From NCBI RefSeq assembly GCF_001687325.1, contig NZ_LZRD01000001.1, positions 372,001-436,000 of the forward strand: a DNA stretch of 64,000 nucleotides. Direction: 5' to 3'. The position numbers were made by a program, and so were the translations under genes. This document shows positions 44,487-54,582 of this stretch, piece after piece (positions within the stretch are counted from its first letter, which is position 1; each line of letters opens with the position of its first letter). The notes under the pieces are model-generated. The model did not search any database, was not told the origin of the DNA, and saw only the letters and a program-made list of their open reading frames with translations. This DNA is from Streptomyces sp. PTY087I2. Lineage in GTDB: Bacteria > Actinomycetota > Actinomycetes > Streptomycetales > Streptomycetaceae.

Positions 44487-44524
44487 ACTTCCCCTGGTCC
44501 CCCCGACGCGTCGCTGAACTTCCC
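44469..44524. repeat. 25-bp direct repeat at the MarR gene 3' end
   Basis: The same 25 bp (beginning CCCCCGACGCGTCGCTGAAC) occurs at 44469-44493 and 44500-44524. The first copy contains the end and stop codon of the MarR gene. A recent local duplication is the simplest explanation; GACGCGTC within it is a palindrome. Confidence 0.85.
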
Positions 44525-44596
44525 TCGCTCCTCCGTTCCTACGCCCGCCCCTTCACCCCCCGTACGAACTCCCGGGCAGCCGTCCCGTAATGTATT

Positions 44597-44616
44597 TCAA
44601 CAATTGAGATTGTTCA
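44597..44616. promoter_or_regulatory. MarR-type operator candidate upstream of MMPL gene
   Basis: TCAACAAT-TGAG-ATTGTTCA: 7 of 8 positions pair symmetrically around a 4-bp spacer, in an AT-rich island of very GC-rich DNA, 33 bp before the exporter start codon. Size and symmetry suit a MarR dimer, and the MarR gene is the immediate neighbour. Confidence 0.6.
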
Positions 44617-44648
44617 TCGATGAGACATCTCCACCCCTCGGGAGAGAC

Positions 44649-46769
44649 ATGCCCACCCCCGCACGGTCGGTCCGCTGGCTGGTCCCCGTCGTCCTGCTGA
44701 TCGCCTGGCTCGGCATCGGCGGCGGGCTCGGACCGTACGCCGGAAAGCTCGGCGAGGTCGCCACGAACGACCAGGCAGCCTTCCTGCCCCGGAACGCCGA
44801 GTCCACGCAAGTCATCGAAGCCCAGAAGGCGTTCCAGCAGAACGAGACCCTGCCGGTGATCCTCGTCTGGACCTCGGCGGAGAAGGACGCCCCGGTCGAC
44901 GACGGGCAGCGCGAGGCCGTGACCGGCGCCCTCGCCTCACTCGCCGGGAAGGACGGCGTCGTGGGAACCCCCTCCCCCGCACTGCCCTCCGAGGACGGCC
45001 TCGCGCTCCAGGGCATCGTGCAGCTGAGCCCGGATCTCGGGGACGAACTGCCGACGGTGCTGGAGGAGGTCGAGACGGCGGGCGCGTCCGTGTCCGGCAC
45101 GACGGTGCGGCTCGCTGGGCCTGCTGCCAGTCAGGCGGATCTGTCCGACGCCTTCGCGGGCATCGACGGGCTGCTGCTCGGGGTCGCCCTGATCACCGTG
45201 CTGGTCATCCTGCTGCTGGTCTACCGCAGTGTGCTGCTGCCCTTCGTCATCATCCTCGGCGCGGTCTTCGCCCTCGGTCTGGCCTGCGCGATCGTCTACG
45301 TCCTCGCCGACCACGACATCGTGCGCGTGGACGGTCAGGTGCAGGGCATCCTGTCGATCCTGGTGATCGGCGCGGCGACGGACTACGCGCTGCTGCTCAC
45401 CGCCCGGTTCCGGGAGGAGCTCGCCGTCCACGGCGACCGGTTCGCCGCGATGCGGGTGGCGCTGCGCGAGTCCTTCGGTCCGATCACGGCGAGCGCGGCG
45501 ACCGTCGCGGCAGGGCTGCTCGCGCTGCTGCTCAGCGACCTCACCAACAACCGGGCCCTCGGGCCGGTGGGCGCGATCGGCATCGTCTGCTCGGTCCTGA
45601 GCGCCCTCACCTTCCTGCCCGCCGTCCTGGTGCTGCTGGGCCGGAAGGCCTACTGGCCGGCGAAGCCCAGGCCCGTCGACGACCACAGCGCCTCCGGCGG
45701 GCAGGATTCCGGCGGGCAGATGTCCGGCGGGCAGGGCATCTGGCACAAGGTCGCGGCCCTCGTCGACCGGGCGCCCCGCAAGGTCTGGGCGATCACCCTG
45801 GCGGCCCTGATCACCTGTGCCGCGTTCGCCCCGACCCTCACCTCCAAGGGCGTGCCGCTGGACGAGATCTTCGTCAACGACGCGCCGTCCGTGGCTGCCC
45901 AGGAGACGCTGAGCGAGCACTTCCCCGGCGGCTCGGGCAATCCGGCGGTGATCATCGCCGCTGCGGACCGCCTGCCCGAGGTGACCGAGGCGGCGACGCG
46001 CACCGACGGGGTCGCCTCGGCCGTACCGGTGAGCGCGAGCGGGCGGCCGGGCGGCGAACCCCTCGTCGTCGACGGCAAGGTCCGTATCGACGCGACGCTT
46101 GAAGACGCGGCGGACAGCGACAAGGCCAAGGAGGCGGTGGCCGCGCTGCGCACCGCGGTCCACGCGGTACCGGGATCGGATGCCCTGGTCGGCGGCTACA
46201 CCGCGCAGCAGTACGACACCCAGCGCACGGCCGAGGACGACCGCACGCTGATCGTGCCGGTGGTGCTGGCGATCATTCTGGTGATCCTGGTCTTCCTGCT
46301 GCGGTCGCTGCTCATGCCGGTGCTGCTGGTGGCGACCGTGGCGCTCAACTTCTTCGCCACGCTGGGGATTTCCTCGCTGGTCTTTACCCATGTGTTCGGC
46401 TTCAGCGGCACGGATTCGTCGGTTCCGCTGTACGGGTTCGTGTTCCTGGTCGCCCTGGGCGTCGACTACAACATCTTCCTGATGTCCCGGGTCCGGGAGG
46501 AGTCGCTGCGCCACGGCACCCGGGAGGGCATCCTGCGCGGGCTGACCACGACCGGCGGGGTCATCACCTCGGCGGGCGTCGTCCTGGCGGCCACCTTCGC
46601 GGCGCTGGGCGTGATCCCGCTGGCGTTCCTGGTCCAGATCGCGTTCATCGTGGCCTTCGGCGTACTGCTGGACACGCTGGTCGTCCGGTCGCTCCTCGTA
46701 CCGGCGCTGGTCCGCGACATCGGGCCGAAGGCGTGGTGGCCGGGGGCGCTGAGCCGCGAGAGGTCCTGA
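44649..46769 (+). CDS. MMPL-family RND transporter
   Basis: 706 aa from ATG 44649 (GGAGAG upstream). Two homologous halves, each with one TM helix, a periplasmic domain and a cluster of five TM helices: first helix WLVPVVLLIAWLGIGGG, the central cluster starting LLGVALITVLVILLLVYR, and the second cluster VPVVLAIILVILVFLLR. The conserved ATDYALLLTARFREE and GVDYNIFLMSRVREE carry the Asp-Tyr pairs thought to relay protons. The linker has a GGQ-rich repeat (SGGQDSGGQMSGGQG). Such Streptomyces proteins are usually drug exporters under MarR control. Confidence 0.92.
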   Translation: MPTPARSVRWLVPVVLLIAWLGIGGGLGPYAGKLGEVATNDQAAFLPRNAESTQVIEAQKAFQQNETLPVILVWTSAEKDAPVDDGQREAVTGALASLAGKDGVVGTPSPALPSEDGLALQGIVQLSPDLGDELPTVLEEVETAGASVSGTTVRLAGPAASQADLSDAFAGIDGLLLGVALITVLVILLLVYRSVLLPFVIILGAVFALGLACAIVYVLADHDIVRVDGQVQGILSILVIGAATDYALLLTARFREELAVHGDRFAAMRVALRESFGPITASAATVAAGLLALLLSDLTNNRALGPVGAIGIVCSVLSALTFLPAVLVLLGRKAYWPAKPRPVDDHSASGGQDSGGQMSGGQGIWHKVAALVDRAPRKVWAITLAALITCAAFAPTLTSKGVPLDEIFVNDAPSVAAQETLSEHFPGGSGNPAVIIAAADRLPEVTEAATRTDGVASAVPVSASGRPGGEPLVVDGKVRIDATLEDAADSDKAKEAVAALRTAVHAVPGSDALVGGYTAQQYDTQRTAEDDRTLIVPVVLAIILVILVFLLRSLLMPVLLVATVALNFFATLGISSLVFTHVFGFSGTDSSVPLYGFVFLVALGVDYNIFLMSRVREESLRHGTREGILRGLTTTGGVITSAGVVLAATFAALGVIPLAFLVQIAFIVAFGVLLDTLVVRSLLVPALVRDIGPKAWWPGALSRERS

Positions 46770-46787
46770 GCAAGGGCCTCAAGCGCC

Positions 46788-47417
46788 TCAGGGCCGGCGC
46801 AGTGCGTCCCCGGGTGCCCAGCCCGGGTCCCGGTAGGCGGCGAGCGCCCAGATCACGAAGATGTCCAGGGCGATGACGATCACCGACCAGAGGGGCGCGT
46901 ACGGCAGGAAGAGGAAGTGCGCGAAGAGGTTCAGGGAGGCGAAGACGATGCCGGTCACCCGGGCCCATCGCGCCCCCTTGAGCAGTCCCGCCCCGGTGAC
47001 GGCGACGCAGACGCCGAGCACGAGGTGGATCCAGCCCCAGCCGGTGAGGCTGATCCGGTAGGCGTACTCGCCGACATCGCCGTAGACGTCCCCGTCGGCG
47101 AGGGCCGCGATGCCCTCCAGGGCCGCGACGACGCCTTGGCAGAGCATCAGCACGCCGGCGAAGAGCACGCCGCCGGTCACCCAGAGGTTGTCCGGGTCGG
47201 GCCCGGCCGGCCCGTCGCCGCGCTGCCACGGCGTATCGCCCTGACCGGGCCCGGGGCGGGGACCCTGGCCGAGACCAGACGGGTCGAGTGGGTCGGGCGG
47301 GTCGCCGGCCCGGGAGGGGTCGGCGGCCCCGGAGTCGGCGGCCCGGGCCGCATCGACGGCGCGGGGCGAATCCGCACCCCGGGAAGCATCAGCCGCCCGG
47401 GACGGGTCCTCCCCCAT
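46788..47417 (-). CDS. DUF7144-type four-TM membrane protein
   Basis: 209 aa from ATG 47417, whose A is shared with the stop of the DoxX gene. The N-terminal ~95 residues are low-complexity Asp/Arg/Ala/Pro (repeats of the SRAAD/PRAVD type), then four TM helices (GGVLFAGVLMLCQGVVAALE; GWGWIHLVLGVCVAVTGAGL; GIVFASLNLFAHFLFL; VIVIALDIFVIWALAAY). The membrane part matches the actinobacterial DUF7144 family. Function unknown. Convergent with the MMPL gene, 18 bp apart. Confidence 0.8.
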   Translation of the reverse strand: MGEDPSRAADASRGADSPRAVDAARAADSGAADPSRAGDPPDPLDPSGLGQGPRPGPGQGDTPWQRGDGPAGPDPDNLWVTGGVLFAGVLMLCQGVVAALEGIAALADGDVYGDVGEYAYRISLTGWGWIHLVLGVCVAVTGAGLLKGARWARVTGIVFASLNLFAHFLFLPYAPLWSVIVIALDIFVIWALAAYRDPGWAPGDALRRP

Positions 47418-47944
47418 CAGGACGTCTCCTGCTTCTGCGCCGCCTGCCCCTTCGCCCGCCTGCCCACCACCGTGGCGGCCGCGACCGCCGCGCCCGCGAA
47501 GGACAGCGCGACCATCCACGGGCGGTCGAGGACATGTCCGGTGACATGGTCCAGGGAGTAACGCCCGGGCCCCGTCAGGCCGATGGCCGCGGCGGTGAAG
47601 CCGAGGAGCGCCGGGTATTCGTAGCCGCCGCCCTGGGCGAAGAAACCCGCCGGGACGTGCACGGCCACCGCACCCGCCATCGCGGCGGCGGCCGCGGCGC
47701 CCGCCGCCGGGGTGGCGAGCCCCAGTGCCAGCAGCGTGCCGCCGCCCGCCTCGCCGAGTCCGGCGGCCACGGCGCTGGGCTTGGGCGGGTGGAACCCCAT
47801 CGCCTCCATCGCCGCCGTGGTGCCCTGGATGCCTCCGCCGCCGAACCAGCCGGCCAGCTTCTGGCTGCCGTGGGCGGCGAGCACCGTGCCGGTGCCGACA
47901 CGCAGCGCGAGCAGACCGAGATCACGCCGGTTGAAACAGACCAT
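47417..47944 (-). CDS. DoxX-family membrane protein
   Basis: 175 aa from ATG 47944, GGGAG 5 nt upstream. DoxX fold with four TM helices: LGLLALRVGTGTVLAAHGSQKL, the typical WFGGGGIQGTTAAMEAMGF loop, then AVAAGLGEAGGGTLLALGLA and the Ala-rich pair AAAAAMAGAVAVHV and YPALLGFTAAAIGLTGPG. DoxX proteins associate with quinone or thiol redox processes at the membrane. Coupled by a 1-nt overlap to the following DUF7144 gene. Confidence 0.9.
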   Translation of the reverse strand: MVCFNRRDLGLLALRVGTGTVLAAHGSQKLAGWFGGGGIQGTTAAMEAMGFHPPKPSAVAAGLGEAGGGTLLALGLATPAAGAAAAAAMAGAVAVHVPAGFFAQGGGYEYPALLGFTAAAIGLTGPGRYSLDHVTGHVLDRPWMVALSFAGAAVAAATVVGRRAKGQAAQKQETS

Positions 47945-48120
47945 GAGGACTCCCGGGGCGAGAGGTTGTCGAGGGAGGGGCGAGAGGTTGTCGAGAGAGG
48001 TTGGCGAGGCGTTTCCGATACGGATCCCACTCTCGTCGGCAGGGGGTCGGCGGGCGCGACCGACTACGCCGTACGGGGCTCGGCCCAATCACCACACGCC
48101 CCGCCGTGCGACGCAGATCA

Positions 48121-48140
48121 TTATGCAACTTGTTGCATAA
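48121..48140. promoter_or_regulatory. Palindromic operator candidate upstream of dienoyl-CoA reductase
   Basis: TTATGCAACT-TGTTGCATAA, symmetric at 9 of 10 positions, lies 54 bp before the start of the reductase gene in GC-rich surroundings. The ATGCAA half-sites resemble those of PadR-type repressors, and a PadR gene follows the reductase. Confidence 0.65.
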
Positions 48141-50210
<2,070 letters not shown>

Positions 50211-50267
50211 GCCCGTCCCGGGGCGGGGGCCGTACCACCGCGCGCCCCCGTCCTTAGGATGCACGTC

Positions 50268-50801
50268 ATGTCACTGCCGCACGCGATTCTCACCGCCCTG
50301 CTGGAGAAGCCGTCCTCGGGCCTGGAACTGACCCGCAGGTTCGACCGGTCGATCGGCTACTTCTGGCCGTCGACCCACCAGCAGATCTATCGCGAGCTGG
50401 GCAAACTGGAGCAGGCGGGACGGATCAGGGCGCTGCCCACGGCGGTGCCGGCCCGGGGGCAGAAGAAGGAGTACGAGGTGCTGCCCGCGGGCCGCGAGGA
50501 GCTGGCGGCCTGGGTGGCGCTCCCCGAGGATCCGCGCCCGGTGCGCGATCCGCTGCTGGTGCGGATGCGGGCGGCCGCGGTCGTCGGGACGACCGGCCTG
50601 GGCACGGAGCTGCGCCGCCACCTCGCTCTGCACGAGCGGCAGTTGGCGGAGTACCAGGAGATCGAGGAGCGGGACTTCTCCCCGCCGCCGACGACCGACG
50701 AGGGGCGGCTGCGCCACCTGGTGCTGCGGGGCGGCATCGACCTGGAGACGTTCTGGATCGGCTGGCTGACCAGGGCGATCGCGGACCTGGACGCCGCCTG
50801 A
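50268..50801 (+). CDS. PadR-family transcriptional regulator
   Basis: 177 aa from ATG 50268 (AGGA upstream); ATG 50259 is an alternative. A PadR winged HTH (AILTALLEKPSSGLELTRRF; YFWPSTHQQIYRELGKLEQAG) with the wing KKEYEVLPAGREELAAWV and a C-terminal helical dimerisation domain (LALHERQLAEYQEIEERDF). It lies 57 bp after the reductase gene and may be its repressor via the palindrome at 48121-48140. Confidence 0.9.
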   Translation: MSLPHAILTALLEKPSSGLELTRRFDRSIGYFWPSTHQQIYRELGKLEQAGRIRALPTAVPARGQKKEYEVLPAGREELAAWVALPEDPRPVRDPLLVRMRAAAVVGTTGLGTELRRHLALHERQLAEYQEIEERDFSPPPTTDEGRLRHLVLRGGIDLETFWIGWLTRAIADLDAA

Positions 50802-50910
50802 CCACACGGACCGTTTACGGGCGTGGCGCCCCGCATCACAGGCGCGGCGCGCGTTACGGGTGCGGCTCGGCATTGCGCGTGCGGCTCGGCATGACGGCTA
50901 CGGCTCCGCG

Positions 50911-51873
50911 TTACGGGTACGGCGCCCCGCCCGCCCGTACGGCCACGGGTTTCGGAACGACCGCGGGGCGAGGGCTCCCGATCACGACCCGCGAGGGCAC
51001 TGGATCCAAGGGCACGGGCCCCTCGACCACCTCACCCGGGTCCGCGTTCCGCGCCTGGGCCCGGCTGAGGAGGATCACCCCGCGCGCGGCCGCCGCCGTA
51101 CCGAGGAGGGCGAGCACCAGGCTGACCGGCCCGCCCTGGAGACGCTCACCGAGCAGGGCCAGGCCGATCGCGGCGGCGGCGACCGGGTTGGCGAGGGTGA
51201 CCACGGCGAGCGGTGCGCCGAGCCCGCCCCGGTACGCGGTCTGGGACAGCAGCAGGCCGCCCATCGCGAAGGCGGAGACAAGCAGCGCCACCGTCAGCAG
51301 CCGCCAGCTGAACAGCGGGCCGCCGGAGTGGTCGGTGACGGCGACCGTGAGGGTCTGGGTGAGCGCGGAGGCGACACCGGAGGTGATCCCGGACGCCGCG
51401 GCGTGCCGCAGCCCCGGACGGGCCCCGGGCCGGCTGAGCCCGGCGACGACCGCCATGGTGGCCGCGCCCACGCCGAGGGCTTCGGGCAGGGTGAGGGTTT
51501 CGTGCGGGGCGGAGCCGCCCGCGGTCAGGAGCAGCGCGCCGAGGCCGAGCAGGGTCAGGGCGGTGCCCCGCCACTCGATGCGGCCGACGCGGCGCCCGGC
51601 GGCGCGCGCCCCGAGCGGGACGGCGACGACGAGGGTGAGCGCGCCCAGGGGCTGGACCAGGGTGAGCGGGCCGTAGTTGAGCGCGGCGACGTGCAGCAGC
51701 GCGCCCACGGCGTTGAGGCCGACCGCCGACCACCAGGCGCCCCGGCCCAGCATCCGCAGGACTCCGGTGCCGGGGTCGGTACGCCCGGCGAGCCGGGACT
51801 GGGCGACGGCGGCGGCCGCATAGGCACCGGCGGAGACCAGGGAAAGCGCGACGGCGAGCAGGGTGGCGTTCAT
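50911..51873 (-). CDS. EamA/DMT-family transporter
   Basis: 320 aa from ATG 51873, overlapping the PAP2 gene stop as ATGA. Nine to ten TM helices in two halves: LLAVALSLVSAGAYAAAAVAQ, LTLVQPLGALTLVVAVPLG, WRGTALTLLGLGALLLTAGG, then LLTVALLVSAFAMGGLLLSQ and PLAVVTLANPVAAAAIGLALL, ending LALLGTAAAARGVILLSRAQ. Probably exports a small metabolite. It forms a two-gene operon with the PAP2 gene, read away from the TetR gene. Confidence 0.88.
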   Translation of the reverse strand: MNATLLAVALSLVSAGAYAAAAVAQSRLAGRTDPGTGVLRMLGRGAWWSAVGLNAVGALLHVAALNYGPLTLVQPLGALTLVVAVPLGARAAGRRVGRIEWRGTALTLLGLGALLLTAGGSAPHETLTLPEALGVGAATMAVVAGLSRPGARPGLRHAAASGITSGVASALTQTLTVAVTDHSGGPLFSWRLLTVALLVSAFAMGGLLLSQTAYRGGLGAPLAVVTLANPVAAAAIGLALLGERLQGGPVSLVLALLGTAAAARGVILLSRAQARNADPGEVVEGPVPLDPVPSRVVIGSPRPAVVPKPVAVRAGGAPYP

Positions 51874-52730
51874 CGGCCGACCCCGCTCGGGGTGCGCTCC
51901 GGGGTCCACTCCCGCGCGGCCTCCGGGGTGGCCTGCGCGACGGACCGTACGCCGGTCGCCCCGGCGGGCACGCGGCTCGCCGGCCAGGCCGGGGCGGACC
52001 CGCCTCGCACCGGCAGCCGGAACGCGGCGAGGGCGACGGCGAGCAGGGCCACGACCACGATCGCGTCGAGCCAGTAGTGGTTCGCCGTACCCACGACAAC
52101 GAACAGCGTGATCGCCGGGTGCAACAGCCACAGCCAACGCCACCGCGAGCGGGTGGCGGCGATCAGCCCGACGGCGACCATCACGGCCCAGCCGACGTGC
52201 AACGAGGGCATCGCGGCGAACTGGTTCGCCATCGTGTCGGTCGCGGGCGTCTGCCCGTACACCGTCGGCCCGTAGACCTGGCCGGTGTCGACGAGCCCGC
52301 CCGCCGGAAGCATCCGGGGCGGGGCCAGCGGGAACAGCAGGTGCAGCGCCAGGGCCGAGGCGGTGAGCGCGGCGAGTACCCGGCGCGACCGGACGTAATG
52401 GGCGGGGCGACGCCAGTAGAGCCAGACCAGGAAGAGGGCCTTGGCCGGGAAGTGCACGGCGGCGTAGTACGTGTTCGCCGCGTGGATCAGGGGCTGGCTG
52501 TACAGCAGCAGCCTCTGGACGGCTTCCTCACCGGGGAGGTGCAGGGCACGTTCGAGGTCCCAGACGCTCCCCGCGTTGCGGAACGCCTCCTCGACATGGC
52601 CGTTGGCGGCCTGACGGCCGAATTTGTAGGCCAGGAAGAGTCCGGCCACGAGAAGGAACTCGCGGACGAGGGGCGGTCGGGCACGTATGTCCGGCTCCTG
52701 GTCCGTGGGCTCGGTGCGGGCGAGTCTCAC
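51870..52730 (-). CDS. PAP2-type phosphatase/inositolphosphotransferase-like membrane protein
   Basis: 286 aa from GTG 52730 (VRLARTEPTDQ), GGGG 6 nt upstream. The frame stays open to 52952 through the operator region, which is not plausible coding. TM helices include EFLLVAGLFLAYKFG, FPAKALFLVWLYW, VLAALTASALALHLLF. The PAP2 signature appears as AANQFAAMPSLHVGWAV-like sequence (MPSLHVGWAV) and ANHYWLDAI, with catalytic His residues. The first gene of the operon with the EamA transporter; the TetR gene is divergent. Confidence 0.87.
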   Translation of the reverse strand: MRLARTEPTDQEPDIRARPPLVREFLLVAGLFLAYKFGRQAANGHVEEAFRNAGSVWDLERALHLPGEEAVQRLLLYSQPLIHAANTYYAAVHFPAKALFLVWLYWRRPAHYVRSRRVLAALTASALALHLLFPLAPPRMLPAGGLVDTGQVYGPTVYGQTPATDTMANQFAAMPSLHVGWAVMVAVGLIAATRSRWRWLWLLHPAITLFVVVGTANHYWLDAIVVVALLAVALAAFRLPVRGGSAPAWPASRVPAGATGVRSVAQATPEAAREWTPERTPSGVGR

Positions 52731-52793
52731 CCGTGCCCCCTTGGATGCGAAGCGGTAGCGGGACGGCCCGGTCGTTCCGATCCACGCCGTATC

Positions 52794-52857
52794 GATACGC
52801 CAGTGTACCGATACGTCGGCGTATCGGTACACGCGCGTATCGGTACACTGGCGTATC
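52794..52857. promoter_or_regulatory. Multi-copy operator between PAP2 operon and TetR gene
   Basis: A perfect 22-bp inverted repeat: 52794-52815 (GATACGCCAGTGTACCGATA then CG) and its exact complement at 52836-52857. The 20-nt spacer holds a third copy of the half CGTATCGGTACAC (52820-52832). Additional GTATCGATAC lies just to the left. Set in the divergent promoter, it is a strong candidate for cooperative TetR binding. Confidence 0.75.
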
Positions 52858-52893
52858 GAGAGCCTCGCCGCACCGCTGCTGGAGGTACAGCCC

Positions 52894-53523
52894 ATGCCGT
52901 CGCCCGATTCCGTACCGGAGTCAGCCCTCTCGTCCCCCCGGTCGAAGATCACACCGGAGCGGGCGCAGGAGCTCTACACGGCGGTGCTGGAACTGTTGCG
53001 GGAGAGCGGTTACGAGTCGCTGACCATGGAGGGCGTCGCCGCGCGCACGCGATGCGGGAAGTCGACGCTCTACCGGCAGTGGGGCTCCAAGCCGGAGCTG
53101 GTGGTGGCCGCGCTGCACGGCACCCGGCGAATGCGCCTCCCGAAGATCGACACCGGGACGCTGGCCGGGGACCTGCTGGAGGCCGCGCGGGCGATCGGCG
53201 AGGCTTCGGGGAGCGACACCCCGCTGATGCACGCCCTCAGCCATGCCGCGCTACAGAGCCCGGAGCTGCTGTGCGCGCTGCGCGAGGCGCTGATCCTGCC
53301 GGAGGTCGCGGCGATCGACGCGATGGTCCGGCGGGGCCAGGAGCGCGGCGAGATCGCGGCGGACCTGCCGGCGGCCGAGTTCGTGGCGGCCCAGCTGCTC
53401 GGTGTGCTGCGCGCCCGGCCGCTGCTGGAGGGGCGGTACGCCGACGCCGCGTATCTGACCCGGTTCGTGGAGCGGGCGATCCTCCCGGGCCTCGGACTCA
53501 CGGCGGGAGCGCCGGAGTCCTGA
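52894..53523 (+). CDS. TetR-family transcriptional regulator
   Basis: 209 aa from ATG 52894, GGAGG 8 nt upstream. The N-terminal HTH ESLTMEGVAARTRCGKSTLYRQW is a standard TetR recognition helix, preceded by AQELYTAVLELLRESG. The C-terminal ligand domain resembles the TetR_C_11/16 type (LAGDLLEAARAIGEAS; FVAAQLLGVLRARPLLEG). Likely represses itself and the divergent PAP2-EamA operon through the repeat array 37-100 bp upstream. Confidence 0.9.
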   Translation: MPSPDSVPESALSSPRSKITPERAQELYTAVLELLRESGYESLTMEGVAARTRCGKSTLYRQWGSKPELVVAALHGTRRMRLPKIDTGTLAGDLLEAARAIGEASGSDTPLMHALSHAALQSPELLCALREALILPEVAAIDAMVRRGQERGEIAADLPAAEFVAAQLLGVLRARPLLEGRYADAAYLTRFVERAILPGLGLTAGAPES

Positions 53524-53606
53524 CAGACGTGGACCGCCCGCCCCCGCGGAGGGGGACGGTCCACCCGCGCCGCACCGTGGGGACGGGGGCGGCGCACCGC
53601 CCGGCC

Positions 53607-53636
53607 GGCCGGTGACCTCTGCGGAGGTCACCGGCC
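53607..53636 (+). terminator. Stem-loop terminator after TetR gene
   Basis: GGCCGGTGACCTC, loop TGCG, GAGGTCACCGGCC: a perfect 13-bp stem with a 4-nt loop, 84 nt after the TetR stop. No U-run, as is usual for actinomycete terminators. Confidence 0.8.
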
Positions 53637-53678
53637 GCCCGTGTATCCGCGCGTTGCTCGGGCAGCCCTCTACCGCAC

Positions 53679-53696
53679 CTAACAAGCGCTTGGTAG
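53679..53696. promoter_or_regulatory. KstR2-like operator upstream of SDR gene
   Basis: AACAAGCGCTTGGT (53681-53694) within the palindrome CTAACAAGCGCTTGGTAG fits the consensus AnCAAGnnCTTGnT published for KstR2-type TetR regulators of steroid C/D-ring catabolism. It lies about 23 bp upstream of the SDR start codon, where a repressor would block transcription. No KstR2 gene is in the window. Confidence 0.55.
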
Positions 53697-53718
53697 ATTC
53701 CGCGGAGGAGGGCCGACC

Positions 53719-54513
53719 ATGGATGACCGATCCCACTCCCACGCGATGGATTTCACCGGGCGGGCCGTGCTCGTCACCGGCGGCACCAGGGGCCTGGGGG
53801 CGGCGATCGCGAGTGCCTTCCTGGCGAGCGGCGCGGACGTCATGATCTGCGGGCGGGGCGCACCTGCCGCCCCACCATCGGCGGACGGGCGCGAAGCCGC
53901 GTTCCGCGCCGCCGACCTGCGGGATCCGGCGGAGGCTGCCGATCTCGTCGCGGCCACCGCCGAGCGGTTCGGGCGGCTCGACGTGCTCGTGAACAACGCC
54001 GGCGGCTCCCCGGACGCCGACGCGGCGACAGTCTCGCCGCGTTTCGTGGAGAAGGTGGTCGCGCTCAACCTTCTCGCCCCCTTCTATACGGCCCAGGCGG
54101 CGAACCTGGTGATGCGGGAGCAGCCGGGCGGCGGGAGAGTGATCAATATCGGCAGCGTCTCCGCCCACGACCCGCAGCCGGGCACCGCCGCCTACTCCGC
54201 CGCCAAGGCGGGCCTGCTCGGACTGACCCGGGCGCTGGCCCTGGAATGGGCGCCACAGGTCAGGGTCAACCACATCACGGCGGGCCTCATCCGGACCGAG
54301 AACGCGACCACGCTGTACGGGGACGACGAGGGGAACGCGGTGGCGGGCGTCGTTCCGATGGGGCGACTGGCGGAGCCGGACGATGTGGCGCGGGCCTGCC
54401 TCTGGCTGGCGTGCGACCTCTCCTCGTACGTCAACGGCGCCGACCTCGCCGTACACGGAGGCGGCGAGATCCCGGCCAGGTACGCGGCCACCCGCCACCC
54501 CACACCCCCTTAA
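53719..54513 (+). CDS. Short-chain dehydrogenase/reductase (SDR)
   Basis: 264 aa from ATG 53719, GGAGGAGGG upstream. Classical SDR: AVLVTGGTRGLGAAIA, VLVNNAGGSPD, catalytic Ser in NIGSVSAHDP, Tyr-Lys in AYSAAKAGLLGL (Tyr about 158), NHITAGLIRTE, and a C-terminal GADLAVHGGGEIPAR. Substrate unknown. The KstR2-like site in its promoter and its overall resemblance to SDRs of steroid/acyl-CoA catabolism suggest a hydroxyacyl-CoA or steroid-ring intermediate. Confidence 0.88.
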   Translation: MDDRSHSHAMDFTGRAVLVTGGTRGLGAAIASAFLASGADVMICGRGAPAAPPSADGREAAFRAADLRDPAEAADLVAATAERFGRLDVLVNNAGGSPDADAATVSPRFVEKVVALNLLAPFYTAQAANLVMREQPGGGRVINIGSVSAHDPQPGTAAYSAAKAGLLGLTRALALEWAPQVRVNHITAGLIRTENATTLYGDDEGNAVAGVVPMGRLAEPDDVARACLWLACDLSSYVNGADLAVHGGGEIPARYAATRHPTPP

Positions 54514-54521
54514 TAGTCACC

Positions 54522-54551
54522 TTGACTCTAATAGCATTCACCCCTTATCGT
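54522..54551 (+). promoter_or_regulatory. Predicted promoter of SPFH-kinase operon
   Basis: TTGACT at 54522-54527 and TATCGT (TANNNT type) at 54546-54551, 18 bp apart, in an unusually AT-rich stretch. A start of transcription near 54558 would exclude ATG 54556 and leave ATG 54583 with a short leader and RBS. Confidence 0.5.
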
Positions 54552-54582
54552 CGTCATGACGAAATCCAAGAGGGTCTCCATC

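Noticed and set aside
44937..46514. Minus-strand 525-codon frame inside the MMPL gene
   Set aside because: Gln/His/Arg-rich antisense translation; the plus-strand frame has TM helices and MMPL signatures.
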